64,000 nt of DNA, taken from positions 1 through 64,000 of the forward strand of contig NZ_BCWM01000006.1 of NCBI RefSeq assembly GCF_001592205.1. The letters run 5' to 3'. Of this stretch, positions 26,839 to 35,951 are shown in pieces. This DNA is from Brevundimonas vesicularis NBRC 12165. GTDB taxonomy: Bacteria > Pseudomonadota > Alphaproteobacteria > Caulobacterales > Caulobacteraceae. The notes under the pieces are model-generated. The model did not search any database. It was not told where the DNA came from and worked only from the letters and a program-made list of their open reading frames with translations. Position 1 is the first letter of the stretch. Each line of letters starts with the position of its first letter. Made by a program: the position numbers and the translations under genes.

Positions 26839-28332
26839 TCAGCGTCGAACGCCAGGCGGCGGCCGTCTGGCCTGGGTCACCTGTTCGAAGGCGTAACCCA
26901 GCGAAAGGATGCGCGCATCGTCCCACTTCCCGCCAAGGAAGCTGATTCCCACGGGCCTCCCCCGATCAAAGCCCATCGGCACGGTCAGGTGCGGATAGCC
27001 GGCGACGGCGGCCAGTCGGCTGGCCGATCCCTGCATATCGTCGTCGTCCTTGGGATCGTTGGTCCAGGCGCGCGACGTGGTGGGCGCGATCAGGGCGATC
27101 ACGCCATTGTCCCTCATCAGTCGATCGATGCCCTCAGCCCCTGCCAGCCTAAGCGAGGCTGCGCGCGCCTCCAGATAGTCAGCGTCGGTCAAATCGCCCA
27201 TCGCCTGGGCGCGCTCGAAGATGTCCTGACCGAACAGCACCGTCTCGCGCGGTTCGGCGGCGTTGAAGGCGATGACGTCGGCCAGGGTGCGGGTGCGGAC
27301 CTGCTCCGGGTCCGTCGAGGCCAGATAGGCGTTCAGATCGTGCTTCAGCTCATAGAGCAGCACCTTGAACTCGGCCGCGCCTATGATCCGGCCGTCCGGT
27401 CCATCCGGCAGATCGACCAGGACAGCGCCGGCATCGCGCAAGGCCTTCAGGTTCTGCTCGAACACCGCCTGCGTTTCGGGCGAGTAGCCTTTCAAAAACC
27501 GCATCACCCCGATCCGCGCACCGCGCAGCGCGTTGGCGTCCAGCTCGGCGGCGTAGTCGATTTTGTGCGCATCGGCCTCGACCGTCGCCGGATCGGCCGG
27601 ATCGGACCCGGCGATGACCGTCAACACCCTGGCCGCATCCCTGACAGTGGTCGCCATCGGCCCGGCCGTGTCCTGCGAATGACTGATCGGCACGATGTGG
27701 GTGCGCGAGACCAGGCCAACGGTCGGCTTGAACCCGACCACGCCGTTGACCGACGCCGGGCAGGTGATCGACCCGTCCGTCTCCGTTCCGATGGCGACAG
27801 GCGTCAGCCCCAGCGCCACCGCCGCCCCGCTGCCGGACGACGATCCACAAGGCGTGCGCGCGGGATCATAGGGATTCAGCGTCTGGCCGCCGACAGCGCT
27901 CCAGCCGCTGATCGAGTCCGATGAGCGGATATTGGCCCACTCCGACAGGTTGGTCTTGCCGACGATTACGGCCCCGGCGGCGCGCAGTCGCCCGACCAGC
28001 GGCGCGTCCCGTCCCGGCGCATTGTTTGCCAGCGCCAACGATCCGGCGGTGGTCGGCATGTCCGCCGTCTCGATATTGTCCTTCAGCAGGATCGGCATGC
28101 CGGAAATCGCAGACACGCCCCGGCTGGGTGATGTCGCGGTCCAGACCAGCACCGAATGGGCGCTGTCGTTCGCCCGCCCCGCCGCGACCACGGCGGATGC
28201 AGTTGGATAGGCGCCCTGACCGGTCGCGCAACCCGCAAGGGCCAGCGCGACCGCAGCCGCCAGAATCAGTCGGCCTTGGGTTCGGCCCGCTTGCCGATCG
28301 TGCGGTCCAGGAAGTCGAGATAGGTGCGCCAT
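26839..28332 (-). CDS. Amidase-signature family protein (putative lipoprotein)
   Basis: 497 aa. A signal segment ending LALAGC points to lipidation and export. The amidase triad is recognisable: Lys in ILLKDNIET, cis-Ser in [13 protein letters not shown] (Gly-Ser-rich signature), nucleophile Ser in [16 protein letters not shown]. The first ATG (28332) lies inside the end of the upstream DPP gene (67 bp overlap). No later ATG, GTG or TTG precedes the signal peptide, so translational coupling or a CTG start is implied. Substrate unknown, likely an amide in the periplasm. Confidence 0.88.
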   Translation of the reverse strand: MAHLSRLPGPHDRQAGRTQGRLILAAAVALALAGCATGQGAYPTASAVVAAGRANDSAHSVLVWTATSPSRGVSAISGMPILLKDNIETADMPTTAGSLALANNAPGRDAPLVGRLRAAGAVIVGKTNLSEWANIRSSDSISGWSAVGGQTLNPYDPARTPCGSSSGSGAAVALGLTPVAIGTETDGSITCPASVNGVVGFKPTVGLVSRTHIVPISHSQDTAGPMATTVRDAARVLTVIAGSDPADPATVEADAHKIDYAAELDANALRGARIGVMRFLKGYSPETQAVFEQNLKALRDAGAVLVDLPDGPDGRIIGAAEFKVLLYELKHDLNAYLASTDPEQVRTRTLADVIAFNAAEPRETVLFGQDIFERAQAMGDLTDADYLEARAASLRLAGAEGIDRLMRDNGVIALIAPTTSRAWTNDPKDDDDMQGSASRLAAVAGYPHLTVPMGFDRGRPVGISFLGGKWDDARILSLGYAFEQVTQARRPPPGVRR

Positions 28333-30515
28333 TGTTGCAGTTGCCTCGGATCGCCGCGGACACCGTGCCGCTGGCCGGGATAGAGCATCATCTCGAACGG
28401 CACGCTCTTGGCCTGCAAGGCGTCGATGACGCGCGTCGCATTGCCGAAGATGACGTTGTCGTCGGCCATGCCGTGCAGCAGCAGCAGCCGCCCCGTCATG
28501 TCATCCAGCCGCGGCAGGACGTCGGTGGCGGCATAGCCCTCCGGATTGGCCTGGGGCGTGGACATATACCGTTCGGTATAGTGAGTGTCGTACAGGCTCC
28601 ATTCCGTCGGCGCCGCGCCCGCCAGAGCCGAGGCCAGGCCGGCGTCCTTGTCCGTCAGTGTCAGCAGGCTGAGGAAGCCGCCGAAGCTCCAGCCCATCAC
28701 CGCGATATGGTCGGCATCGACGTAAGGCAGGGTCTTCAGCCATTGCGCGGCCTGGGCCTGATCCTCGACCGCCGGAATGCCCAGACGGCGATAGATGCTG
28801 GTCTCGAACGCCTGCGACCGGTCACCCTCGCCGCGATTGTCGACGCGGAAGACGATGTAGCCCGCCTCGGTCAGCAGTTGGTTGGTCAGCGGCTGCCAGC
28901 TCTTCTGCACGCCTGCCCCGGTGCCGGGGCCGCCATAGACCTGCATCACCACCGGATACTTCTTGGACGGATCGAAGTCCGGCGGCGTGGTCATGCGCCA
29001 CACCAGGGTCTGACCATGGCTCTGCATCGTGCCGAACTCGGGCGTGCGCAGGCGCGAGACGTAAGGGGCGAACGGATGGCTGGCGTCGAGCTTGTTCTCT
29101 TCGATCCAGCGTACGCGCGTGCCGTCGATGCGGTACAGCGCCGACTGCGTCGGGGTCGCCGGGTCCGAATAGTTGCCGACATAGGCCGTCGCCGGCCCGT
29201 TAACCGACACCGTCCACCAGCCGCCGCCCGGCGTCACCGCGACCGGATCGACCGTGCGGTTCAGGTTGGCGCGGAACATCTGCTGCTCGATCGGCAGCTC
29301 CTTGCCGTCGCGCATCGAGGCGGTGAAATAGACATCGCCGGTCTGTTCGTTGACGCCGTCCAGATGTTTGACCGGATAGTCGCCGCGCGTGATGGCCCGT
29401 AGGCGACGCCCGTTGCGGTCGTACAGATACAGGTGCCGCCAGCCCGAATCCTCATTGGACCAGATGAACCGGCCGTCAGACAGGACGCGGAAGTCGTCGT
29501 TCAGATCGACCCAGGCCTGCGCCTTCTGGCTCAGGATCATGCGTGACGCGCCGGTCGTCGGATCGACGCTCAGCAGGTCCAGTGTCTTCTGGTCGCGCGA
29601 CTGGCGCTGGACATACAGGGTCTTGCCGTCGCCGGACCAGTTCACCCGCGCCAGATAGATGTCGGTGTTGGATCCCAGGTCCACCTTGACCCGGCCCCCG
29701 CCCTGCAGGTCGCGCACATACAGTTCGACCACCGCATTGGGCCGGCCCGCACGAGGATAGCGCTGCTCCACCATCGTCGCGCCGCCGCCGGTGATCTCGA
29801 AGCGCGGCACGATATCGACCGGGCTTTCGTCCACGCGCGTCATGGCGATGTAGCGCTCGTCGGGGCTCCACCAGTATCCGGTGTCGCGATCCATCTCCTC
29901 CTGGGCGATGAACTCGGCCGTGGCCCAGGTGATCAAACCCGCGCCGTCGTCGGTGATCGGCGTCTCCTTGCCGCTCGCCAGATCATAGACGACCAGATTC
30001 TGATCGCGGACATAGGAGACGTAGCTGCCCTTGGGCGACACCTTGGCGTCGATCTCGTCGGCGGGCGTCTCGGTCAGGCGGCGCACCTTGCCGTCCGCCC
30101 GGTTCGCCAGAAAGATGTCGCCTTCCAGCGGCGCCAGGATGTAGCGGCCCTGCTGGTCCCACGAATATTCGACCACGCCGCGCGCGCTGATCCGCATCCG
30201 CTCGCGCCGAGCTTTCTCGGCCTCCGACAGTTCGCCGGCGTCGGGAACCAGCGCCCGTGCATCGATCAGCTTGTAGGGTTCACCCTCACCCGTCGGCGCG
30301 GCCCACAGGTCCTGCACATCCACATTGTCCTCGCGCGAGCGCAGGAAGGCGACCAACTGGCCGTCAGGCGACAGGCTGACCCCCTTGGCCACCGGCCCGT
30401 TCAGGCTGGGGCTGGAAAACACCCGCTCGGGCGTCAGGATGTTGGAGGGCGTCTCCTGCGCAAGCGCCGAACTGGCGGACAGGAGGATGGTCGAGGCGAG
30501 AAGAAGGGTGCGCAT
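28266..30515 (-). CDS. S9B dipeptidyl-peptidase IV-like protease (secreted)
   Basis: 749 aa. Signal peptide MRTLLLASTILLSASSALAQ. The N-terminal beta-propeller carries the DPP-IV substrate-binding double Glu in EFIAQEEMDRDTGYWWSPDE. The C-terminal alpha/beta hydrolase has nucleophile Ser610 in MGWSFGGFLS, Asp in HGMADDNVIFG, and His in YPGQRHGV. It would release X-Pro dipeptides from peptide N-termini in the periplasm. It overlaps the start of the amidase gene and is divergent from fpr. Confidence 0.94.
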   Translation of the reverse strand: MRTLLLASTILLSASSALAQETPSNILTPERVFSSPSLNGPVAKGVSLSPDGQLVAFLRSREDNVDVQDLWAAPTGEGEPYKLIDARALVPDAGELSEAEKARRERMRISARGVVEYSWDQQGRYILAPLEGDIFLANRADGKVRRLTETPADEIDAKVSPKGSYVSYVRDQNLVVYDLASGKETPITDDGAGLITWATAEFIAQEEMDRDTGYWWSPDERYIAMTRVDESPVDIVPRFEITGGGATMVEQRYPRAGRPNAVVELYVRDLQGGGRVKVDLGSNTDIYLARVNWSGDGKTLYVQRQSRDQKTLDLLSVDPTTGASRMILSQKAQAWVDLNDDFRVLSDGRFIWSNEDSGWRHLYLYDRNGRRLRAITRGDYPVKHLDGVNEQTGDVYFTASMRDGKELPIEQQMFRANLNRTVDPVAVTPGGGWWTVSVNGPATAYVGNYSDPATPTQSALYRIDGTRVRWIEENKLDASHPFAPYVSRLRTPEFGTMQSHGQTLVWRMTTPPDFDPSKKYPVVMQVYGGPGTGAGVQKSWQPLTNQLLTEAGYIVFRVDNRGEGDRSQAFETSIYRRLGIPAVEDQAQAAQWLKTLPYVDADHIAVMGWSFGGFLSLLTLTDKDAGLASALAGAAPTEWSLYDTHYTERYMSTPQANPEGYAATDVLPRLDDMTGRLLLLHGMADDNVIFGNATRVIDALQAKSVPFEMMLYPGQRHGVRGDPRQLQQWRTYLDFLDRTIGKRAEPKAD

Positions 30516-30623
30516 GGGTCGGGACGCTAGCGGTGCTTCTGCAAGCCGTCACGAGGAAATGTCGTCGCCGTGTGAAAGGCTTGTCCTTCCCTGCGAGGGG
30601 TTCTCAGATTAGAGAGACGCACG

Positions 30624-31439
30624 ATGACAGACGCCGCCCTCTCCCCCGCCCCCGTGAAAGCCAGTCCGTTTAACGAGCTGGAGGTTCTGTGGGTGCGCCA
30701 CTGGACCGACAGCCTGTTCAGCTTCGGCGTCAAACGGCCCGAGGACTTCCGCTTCCGCTCGGGCGAGTTCGTGATGATCGGCCTGCCGGGCGAAGACGGC
30801 GGAAAGCCTGTCCTGCGCGCCTATTCCATCGCCAGCCCTTGCTGGGCCGAAGAGCTGGAGTTTTTCTCGATCAAGGTCGCCGACGGCCCCCTGACCTCGC
30901 GCCTGCAGAAGATCCAGCCCGGCGACACCGTCCTGATGGGCAAGAAGCCGACCGGCACCCTGGTTCTGGACGCCCTGACTGGCGGCGAACGCCTGTTTCT
31001 GATCGGCACCGGCACGGGTCTGGCGCCTTGGCTCAGCGTCGCGCGCGATCCAGAGACCTATTCCCGCTTCGGCCATGTCTATGTGATCCACACGGTCCGC
31101 AGCGTCGCCGACCTGGCCTACCGCGACTTCTTCACCCGCGATATCCACGACGATCCTCTGATCGGCGACGAGGCCAAGGCCCAGCTGACCTACTATCCGA
31201 CGGTCACCCGCGAAGCGTTCGAGACGCCGGGCCGGATTACCGACCGCATCAAGTCCGGCGACTTCTTCCGGGACCTGGGCCTGCCCGAAGGGTTCGACCC
31301 CGCCCGCGACCGCGCCATGCTGTGCGGCTCCATGGCCATGATCAAGGAAGCCGGCGAACTGCTGGAGACCTATGGCCTGAAGGAAGGCTCCAACGCCGAA
31401 CCGGCGGACTACGTGCTGGAGCGGGCCTTCGTTGGTTGA
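30624..31439 (+). CDS. fpr: Ferredoxin--NADP(+) reductase
   Basis: 271 aa. The FAD-binding motif is RAYSIASP and the NADP-binding motif is LIGTGTGLAPWLS; the C-terminus ends in YVLERAFVG, the usual family ending. It transfers electrons between NADPH and ferredoxin or flavodoxin and contributes to oxidative-stress responses. Start ATG 30624 follows AGAGAGAC. A chorismate mutase gene follows 40 bp later. Confidence 0.93.
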   Translation: MTDAALSPAPVKASPFNELEVLWVRHWTDSLFSFGVKRPEDFRFRSGEFVMIGLPGEDGGKPVLRAYSIASPCWAEELEFFSIKVADGPLTSRLQKIQPGDTVLMGKKPTGTLVLDALTGGERLFLIGTGTGLAPWLSVARDPETYSRFGHVYVIHTVRSVADLAYRDFFTRDIHDDPLIGDEAKAQLTYYPTVTREAFETPGRITDRIKSGDFFRDLGLPEGFDPARDRAMLCGSMAMIKEAGELLETYGLKEGSNAEPADYVLERAFVG

Positions 31440-31479
31440 CAGCCTTGGCTTGGGCGGCCTGACCCGCTAACCCGACGCC

Positions 31480-31812
31480 ATGTCAAAGCCTGCCCTAGTC
31501 GCCGTCGACGCGCGCGTCGATCCGTCCGAATGCCAGTCCATGGCCGAGGTCCGCCAGGGCGTTGACGCCTTGGACCGCGCCCTGGTCGCCCTGCTGGCCG
31601 AGCGTCAGCGCTACATGGACGCCGCCGCCCGCATCAAGCCCGACCGCGACGCCGTCTTCGACCAGGCCCGGATCGACGACGTGGTCGCCAAGGTTCTGGT
31701 CTCCGCCCAGGCCCACGATCTGTCGCCCGACATCGCCGAACCCGTCTGGCGCCTGCTCATCGACCGCTGCATCGCCCACGAGTTCGCCACCTATGACCGC
31801 ACGCGCAGCTGA
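31480..31812 (+). CDS. Chorismate mutase type II (AroQ)
   Basis: 110 aa helical domain. Family pattern: VRQGVDALDRALVALLAERQ (first helix, Arg and Asp), AARIKP (Lys), and the third helix VWRLLIDRCIAHEF. It converts chorismate to prephenate for Phe/Tyr synthesis. The protein is a stand-alone mutase without a dehydratase. Convergent with the HPt gene, 15 bp apart. Confidence 0.9.
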   Translation: MSKPALVAVDARVDPSECQSMAEVRQGVDALDRALVALLAERQRYMDAAARIKPDRDAVFDQARIDDVVAKVLVSAQAHDLSPDIAEPVWRLLIDRCIAHEFATYDRTRS

Positions 31813-31827
31813 ACGTAACAGGCCCAA

Positions 31828-32181
31828 CTAGGTCTTGAGACTTCTCAGCATGATTTCGTGGCGATAGGCCGCGACATCAGCCAAGGCCGCCTCCAGCGCA
31901 TCGCGCACCCGCTCCACAGCCGGCGCGGCCAGCTTCTGATCCACTGCTTCCGCCTCGGCGCAGATCGCCGCCAGGTCTCGCGCGCCGATGCCCGCCGCCG
32001 CGCCTCGGATCGTATGGACCCCGTCGCGCCAGCCCTCGACCTTGGGATCCAGCATGACGGACCAAAGGCCGGCCTGATTGACGAACAGGCCCAAGACTTC
32101 CTCGTTGATGGCGTCGTCCCCGCCCGTCATGCCGTTCAGCACGGCGAAATCGACGGCGCCCGTCAGATCGCGCAACGCCAT
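31828..32181 (-). CDS. HPt (histidine phosphotransfer) domain protein
   Basis: 117 aa helical protein. The phosphorylatable His56 is in GVHTIRGAAAGIGA, the HPt helix motif HxxKGxxxxxG with Arg in place of Lys. It would relay phosphate between a hybrid kinase and a response regulator; no partner lies in the window. The start at 32181 overlaps the permease stop by one base (TGATG), so expression is probably coupled to the transporter. Confidence 0.82.
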   Translation of the reverse strand: MALRDLTGAVDFAVLNGMTGGDDAINEEVLGLFVNQAGLWSVMLDPKVEGWRDGVHTIRGAAAGIGARDLAAICAEAEAVDQKLAAPAVERVRDALEAALADVAAYRHEIMLRSLKT

Positions 32182-33593
32182 CAGGCCGCCGTCTCCTCGC
32201 CCTTGGCGAGGCGGGAGTTCCGCGAGGACCAGGCGAAATAGATGGCCAAGCCGCCGACGTTCCAGACCACGAAGCCGATCTGCGTCACCGGCTTCAGGCT
32301 CAGGAAGAAGACCAGGCAGCCGATCACGCTGACCGCTCCAACGACCGGCCATAGCGGCGCCTTGAACACCCGCTTGCGACCCGGCTCGCGGATGCGCAAC
32401 ACGATCAGGCAAACCCCGACCGAGCAGAAGGCCGCCAGCGTCCCGGCGTTGGCCAACGACGCCAGTTCGTCCAGCGGCAACAACCCCGCCAGAATCGCCA
32501 CGCCGATGGCGGTGAACACAGTCACCACCGCCGGCACGCCCCGGCTCGATACCTTGGCCAGGCGACGCGGCAGCAGGCCATCGCGCGCCATGCCTAGGAA
32601 GATGCGGCTTTGCCCGAACAGGAAGGCCAGCAGGACGGTCGGAAGCGCGATCACCGCCGCAGCGGCGATCCACTGGGCCGCCGTCCCCTGCCCCATCTGG
32701 CGCAGGATCAGGGCCAGCGGCTCGGGACTGCTGGCGAAGGTCGCGACAGGCCGCGCACCGATGGCCGCGGCCGCGACGACCAGATATAGCGCCGTGCAGA
32801 TGAGCATGGAGCCGACAATGCCGATGGCCAGGTCACGCTCAGGCTTCTTGGTCTCTTCGGCCGCCGTCGAGATAGCGTCAAAGCCGTAGAAGGCGAAGAA
32901 GATGATCGCCGCCGCCGCCATCACCCCCGTCTGGACGAAGGGCGCGCCGAAGCCGTTGGGCATGAAGGGCGTGAAATGCTCGGGCTTGAACGCCGGCAGG
33001 GCGATGGCGACGAACACCACCAAGGCCGCGATCTTGATCAGAACCAGCACCGCGTTCAGCGTCGCACTCTCCTTGGTGCCGAGCAGAAGCAGGCCCGTCA
33101 CCACCCCGATGATGGCCACGGCCGGCAGGTTGATGATGCCCCCCGCATGCGGCCCAGCAACCAACGCCGTCGGCAGATCGATCCCCAGCCCGCTCAGAAA
33201 GCCCACCGCATAGCCGGACCAGCCCACCGCCACAGCGCTGACGACCAGCGAATATTCCAGGATCAGGCTCCACCCCACAATCCAGGCGATCAACTCACCC
33301 AGCACGGCATAGGAATAGGTGTAGGCGCTGCCCGCCGTCGGCATCATGGTCGACAGCTCGGCATAGGCCAGGGCCGCGCAGGCGCAAACCAGTCCCGCAA
33401 GGCCAAAGCTGATCAACACGGCCGGACCGGCCAACCCCGCCCCAACCCCAATCAGCGTCAAAATGCCGGTGCCGACAATGGCCCCCACGCCCAGGGCCAG
33501 CAGGTGCGGCCAGCTCAACGTCGGCTTCAGCCGCGGTCCGTCGTGCGGCGCCATCATGGTGTCGATTGATCGACGACGGTTCCAGAAGGCCAT
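32181..33593 (-). CDS. APC-family amino acid permease
   Basis: 470 aa with about 12 membrane spans. The N-terminal substrate region has GVGAIVGTGILTLIGVGAG, the APC signature GAIVGTGI. The pattern of cationic amino acid transporter-like permeases (LGVCLIVLRIREPGRKRVF) is visible in the C-terminal half. It imports an amino acid using proton motive force. Start ATG 33593 after GGGGGAG. Followed by an HPt gene with a one-base overlap. Confidence 0.93.
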   Translation of the reverse strand: MAFWNRRRSIDTMMAPHDGPRLKPTLSWPHLLALGVGAIVGTGILTLIGVGAGLAGPAVLISFGLAGLVCACAALAYAELSTMMPTAGSAYTYSYAVLGELIAWIVGWSLILEYSLVVSAVAVGWSGYAVGFLSGLGIDLPTALVAGPHAGGIINLPAVAIIGVVTGLLLLGTKESATLNAVLVLIKIAALVVFVAIALPAFKPEHFTPFMPNGFGAPFVQTGVMAAAAIIFFAFYGFDAISTAAEETKKPERDLAIGIVGSMLICTALYLVVAAAAIGARPVATFASSPEPLALILRQMGQGTAAQWIAAAAVIALPTVLLAFLFGQSRIFLGMARDGLLPRRLAKVSSRGVPAVVTVFTAIGVAILAGLLPLDELASLANAGTLAAFCSVGVCLIVLRIREPGRKRVFKAPLWPVVGAVSVIGCLVFFLSLKPVTQIGFVVWNVGGLAIYFAWSSRNSRLAKGEETAA

Positions 33594-33747
33594 GATGTTC
33601 GCTCCCCCGCCGCTTGCCGCGGCTGATTCCACGGGGACCATACTCCGTCGCAGAAAGTTTGCGAAAGCGCTTGCCAACCCCCAAACCTCTGGGTAGTAGG
33701 AGCGCCCTTCGGCAAGGCCTCGCCCCCGAAGACGCAGACGATCGGTC

Positions 33748-33823
<76 letters not shown>

Positions 33824-34014
33824 TCGTCCCTCAATAAAATCAGACACTTACAGAAAGATGTCGACAGACCTTCGGTCTAGCTTGGCTGTTTAGAACGGTT
33901 TCTAGAACGGCGGATTTGCGCACCATTATGCGCGCCACGACCGGTTAGTTACGGGGTGCACCCACCGTTCTCATGCGGGAGAATCAGTCTCCTCAGCGTG
34001 TATTGGAGCCGCCG

Positions 34015-34269
34015 ATGAAATCGCCAACCGATGGGATCGCCAGGTTTTTACGGACGCCGGAAGCCGGCAGACTTTTGGGTCTCTCTGGCCGCACTCTCGA
34101 GAAGCATCGGACCTACGGGACGGGTCCGCGCTACAGGAAGCTCGGAGGACGCGTCGTCTACTCAGAAGAAGAACTACGTGCTTGGGCGGACACGGGGCTG
34201 CGTCGATCGACGGCAGAGAGCCTGAGCGGCCCTTCGGCCGCGAAGCCAGGGCCGCACACCAGCAACTAG
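34015..34269 (+). CDS. AlpA/MerR-type helix-turn-helix DNA-binding protein
   Basis: 84 aa. One winged helix-turn-helix domain: FLRTPEAGRLLGLSGRTLEK, then RTYGTGPRYRKLGGRVVYSEEELRAWAD. This is the excisionase/AlpA-like pattern of small regulators often beside replication or excision genes on integrative elements. The start is ATG 34015 with a GGAG site; an in-frame ATG at 33973 is the alternative. It begins 191 bp past the tRNA-Lys. No integrase is seen nearby, so the element may be decayed or its partner genes lost. Confidence 0.8.
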   Translation: MKSPTDGIARFLRTPEAGRLLGLSGRTLEKHRTYGTGPRYRKLGGRVVYSEEELRAWADTGLRRSTAESLSGPSAAKPGPHTSN

Positions 34270-34361
34270 GCTTACCCCGCTCTCGCACCGCGGTCGACCC
34301 GGCAGGATCTCCTAAGAGCTCGTCGCGGTCCGCTAGCGGGTGAAGTGCGCCCCGCCTCCCG

Positions 34362-35126
34362 CTAATGAGAACCGGCTGAACCAGCGGCGCCAAGCTCCAT
34401 CGCCAGCATCCAGACTGCCATGGCGATCATCATCAGATTTTCCGTCAGCGACAGGAAGCCGAGCGGCACATTGCTATCGCCGCCGACACAGGCGCACCTC
34501 AACTCGCGCTTGTCGATGTAAACTGCTTTGAAGACGGAGACCGCGCCGATGCCACCGATGAACAGGGCGACAGGAACCGACAGCCATGTCAGCGCCCCCG
34601 CAACCATCAGGGCGCCCGCTCCAAACTCGGCGAAGGGATAGATCTTTCCGTACGGGACCCATCTTTTGGCAAGCAGGTCGTAGTTCAGGAACATGGTCGA
34701 GAAACTCTCGACGTTCTGAAGCTTCAGCATAGCGAGGGCCATCATCGAGAAGCCAATGAACCATTCGCCCGCCCTGAGCGTCACGGGCGTGCCATAGACC
34801 GCAAGGCTCAACATAGCGGCCATCACGGCCGTCGTCAGAAACACGACCAGCACTGGCGTGTAGGTGGTGGCCTTGGGGTCCTGGACCTTGAGCCCCAAGA
34901 ACCGGCGCAGATCGTCGTGCCCTCCGATCCGCTTTCCGTCAATAAACACCTGAGGCGTGGTCTTGACGTCATGCTCCGCCTTGAAGGCATCGGTTTGCTC
35001 GCGGGTTGTCAGCCAGCGGTCATCCACGCGATAGCCTCTGCTTTTAAGTAAGTGACGCGCTTTGAGCCCCCAGGGACAGGTGTGCTCTGGCATCACCATT
35101 CGGTAGATGATGGCGGTCTTCGTCAT
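34362..35126 (-). CDS. Glutaredoxin-MauE/DoxX fusion membrane protein
   Basis: 254 aa. The N-terminal ~85 residues form a glutaredoxin-like fold (TTPQVFIDGKRIGGHDDLRR is the TP motif and GG turn) with active-site HTCPWGLKA, a single Cys17 and no second Cys. Residues about 95-250 form a MauE-type membrane domain with four spans and a Cys pair (RCACVGGD). Such pairs shuttle reducing power across the membrane. Start ATG 35126. Divergent from a MerR regulator with a mer-type operator between. Confidence 0.82.
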   Translation of the reverse strand: MTKTAIIYRMVMPEHTCPWGLKARHLLKSRGYRVDDRWLTTREQTDAFKAEHDVKTTPQVFIDGKRIGGHDDLRRFLGLKVQDPKATTYTPVLVVFLTTAVMAAMLSLAVYGTPVTLRAGEWFIGFSMMALAMLKLQNVESFSTMFLNYDLLAKRWVPYGKIYPFAEFGAGALMVAGALTWLSVPVALFIGGIGAVSVFKAVYIDKRELRCACVGGDSNVPLGFLSLTENLMMIAMAVWMLAMELGAAGSAGSH

Positions 35127-35161
35127 TCTTGCCTCCGAGATCTTCTGAATCCGAGGCAGAC

Positions 35162-35193
35162 ATCCTAGCTTCCGTACCATGATACGGAGTCAA
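35162..35193 (-). promoter_or_regulatory. MerR-type operator/promoter
   Basis: On the minus strand: -35 TTGACT (35193-35188), dyad TCCGTA/TACGGA with 6-bp spacer (35171-35176 and 35183-35188), -10 TAGGAT (35167-35162), 20 bp apart. The long spacer with the dyad between the boxes is the MerR-family design, and it closely matches the mer operator pattern known from Tn21/Tn501 (recalled, not aligned). It drives the glutaredoxin-MauE gene and abuts the merR-type start. Confidence 0.85.
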
Positions 35194-35195
35194 GC

Positions 35196-35609
35196 ATGAG
35201 AACGCGGACGATTGCAGGCTTGGCGCAGGACAGCGGGGTGACGGTCGAGACTGTGCGCTTCTACCAACGCCTCGGTCTGCTTCAGACGCCTGAGCGCTGG
35301 TCAAAGGACGGGCCCGGGACCGGCATTCGACGATACGGGGACGACGAGGTCCGGCGCCTGCGGTTCATCAAATCCGCAAAGACCGCAGGGTTCACGCTGG
35401 CCCAGATCAAGGAGTTGCTCGCACTTGACGCCGGACAGGATCGTGCGCGGGCACGTGTCCTGGCGTCGCAACGCCTTACGGCTCTAGATCAAACGATCTC
35501 CGAGATGCAGCAGGCCCGGGCGGCCTTGAGCCGTCTCGCCCGGGCGTGCGCCGCCAGCGACAAGGGGCCCTGCCCGATCATCGCCGCCTTTCAGGCGGAT
35601 CTGCCCTGA
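35196..35609 (+). CDS. MerR-family transcriptional regulator
   Basis: 137 aa. The N-terminal winged HTH is MerR-like (GVTVETVRFYQRLGLL, GIRRYGDDEVRRLRFIKSA). The C-terminal effector region keeps two cysteines (RACAASDKGPCPII), equivalent to Cys117 and Cys126 of mercury MerR. The position of the third mercury ligand (Cys82) is occupied by Arg in LDAGQDRARAR, judged by alignment to recalled Tn501 MerR. It probably senses a thiophilic metal or thiol stress rather than classical Hg(II). Divergent from the glutaredoxin-MauE gene across the shared operator. Confidence 0.9.
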   Translation: MRTRTIAGLAQDSGVTVETVRFYQRLGLLQTPERWSKDGPGTGIRRYGDDEVRRLRFIKSAKTAGFTLAQIKELLALDAGQDRARARVLASQRLTALDQTISEMQQARAALSRLARACAASDKGPCPIIAAFQADLP

Positions 35610-35951
35610 TCGCGCGAAGCCGGATGCTCGCCAGCGTGCCCTACCCCTTCAATGCGGATCGGGGCATTCAAAACGCATAGCGCCACGAACGAGAACACGG
35701 TCGCCGGAGGCATTTCTCCGATGGCGTGTATCGCGCACCGCCAGTGCGTCTGCTGTCGATGCGAGCGACATCTCCCGCGCAGGCCCCCACAACCGCAGAT
35801 AATAGGGAGCTGCGCAAAAATTCACCCCAGCAAGCCTCTCCGACAGCAAAAATAGAAACAATCTTCCCCCGGCGCGAGGGGAGATCTGGGCCGCCGCGTA
35901 GGTCAGATCGTGGGGCCGCATTTTGGCCTGCAATCTGACACGGAGAAGCCT
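35610..35951. other. Intergenic region, 342 bp, no gene seen
   Basis: Contains no supportable ORF on either strand; slightly more AT-rich near 35810-35870. It presumably holds the promoter of the TonB receptor at 35952. No cobalamin-riboswitch box was found by eye. Confidence 0.6.

Noticed and set aside
27921-29402. 493-codon plus-strand frame
   Set aside because: Antisense to the amidase and DPP-IV-like genes, both of which have complete catalytic motifs.
35610-35951. Possible cobalamin riboswitch before the TonB receptor
   Set aside because: The conserved GCCACTG box and surrounding helices are not present.
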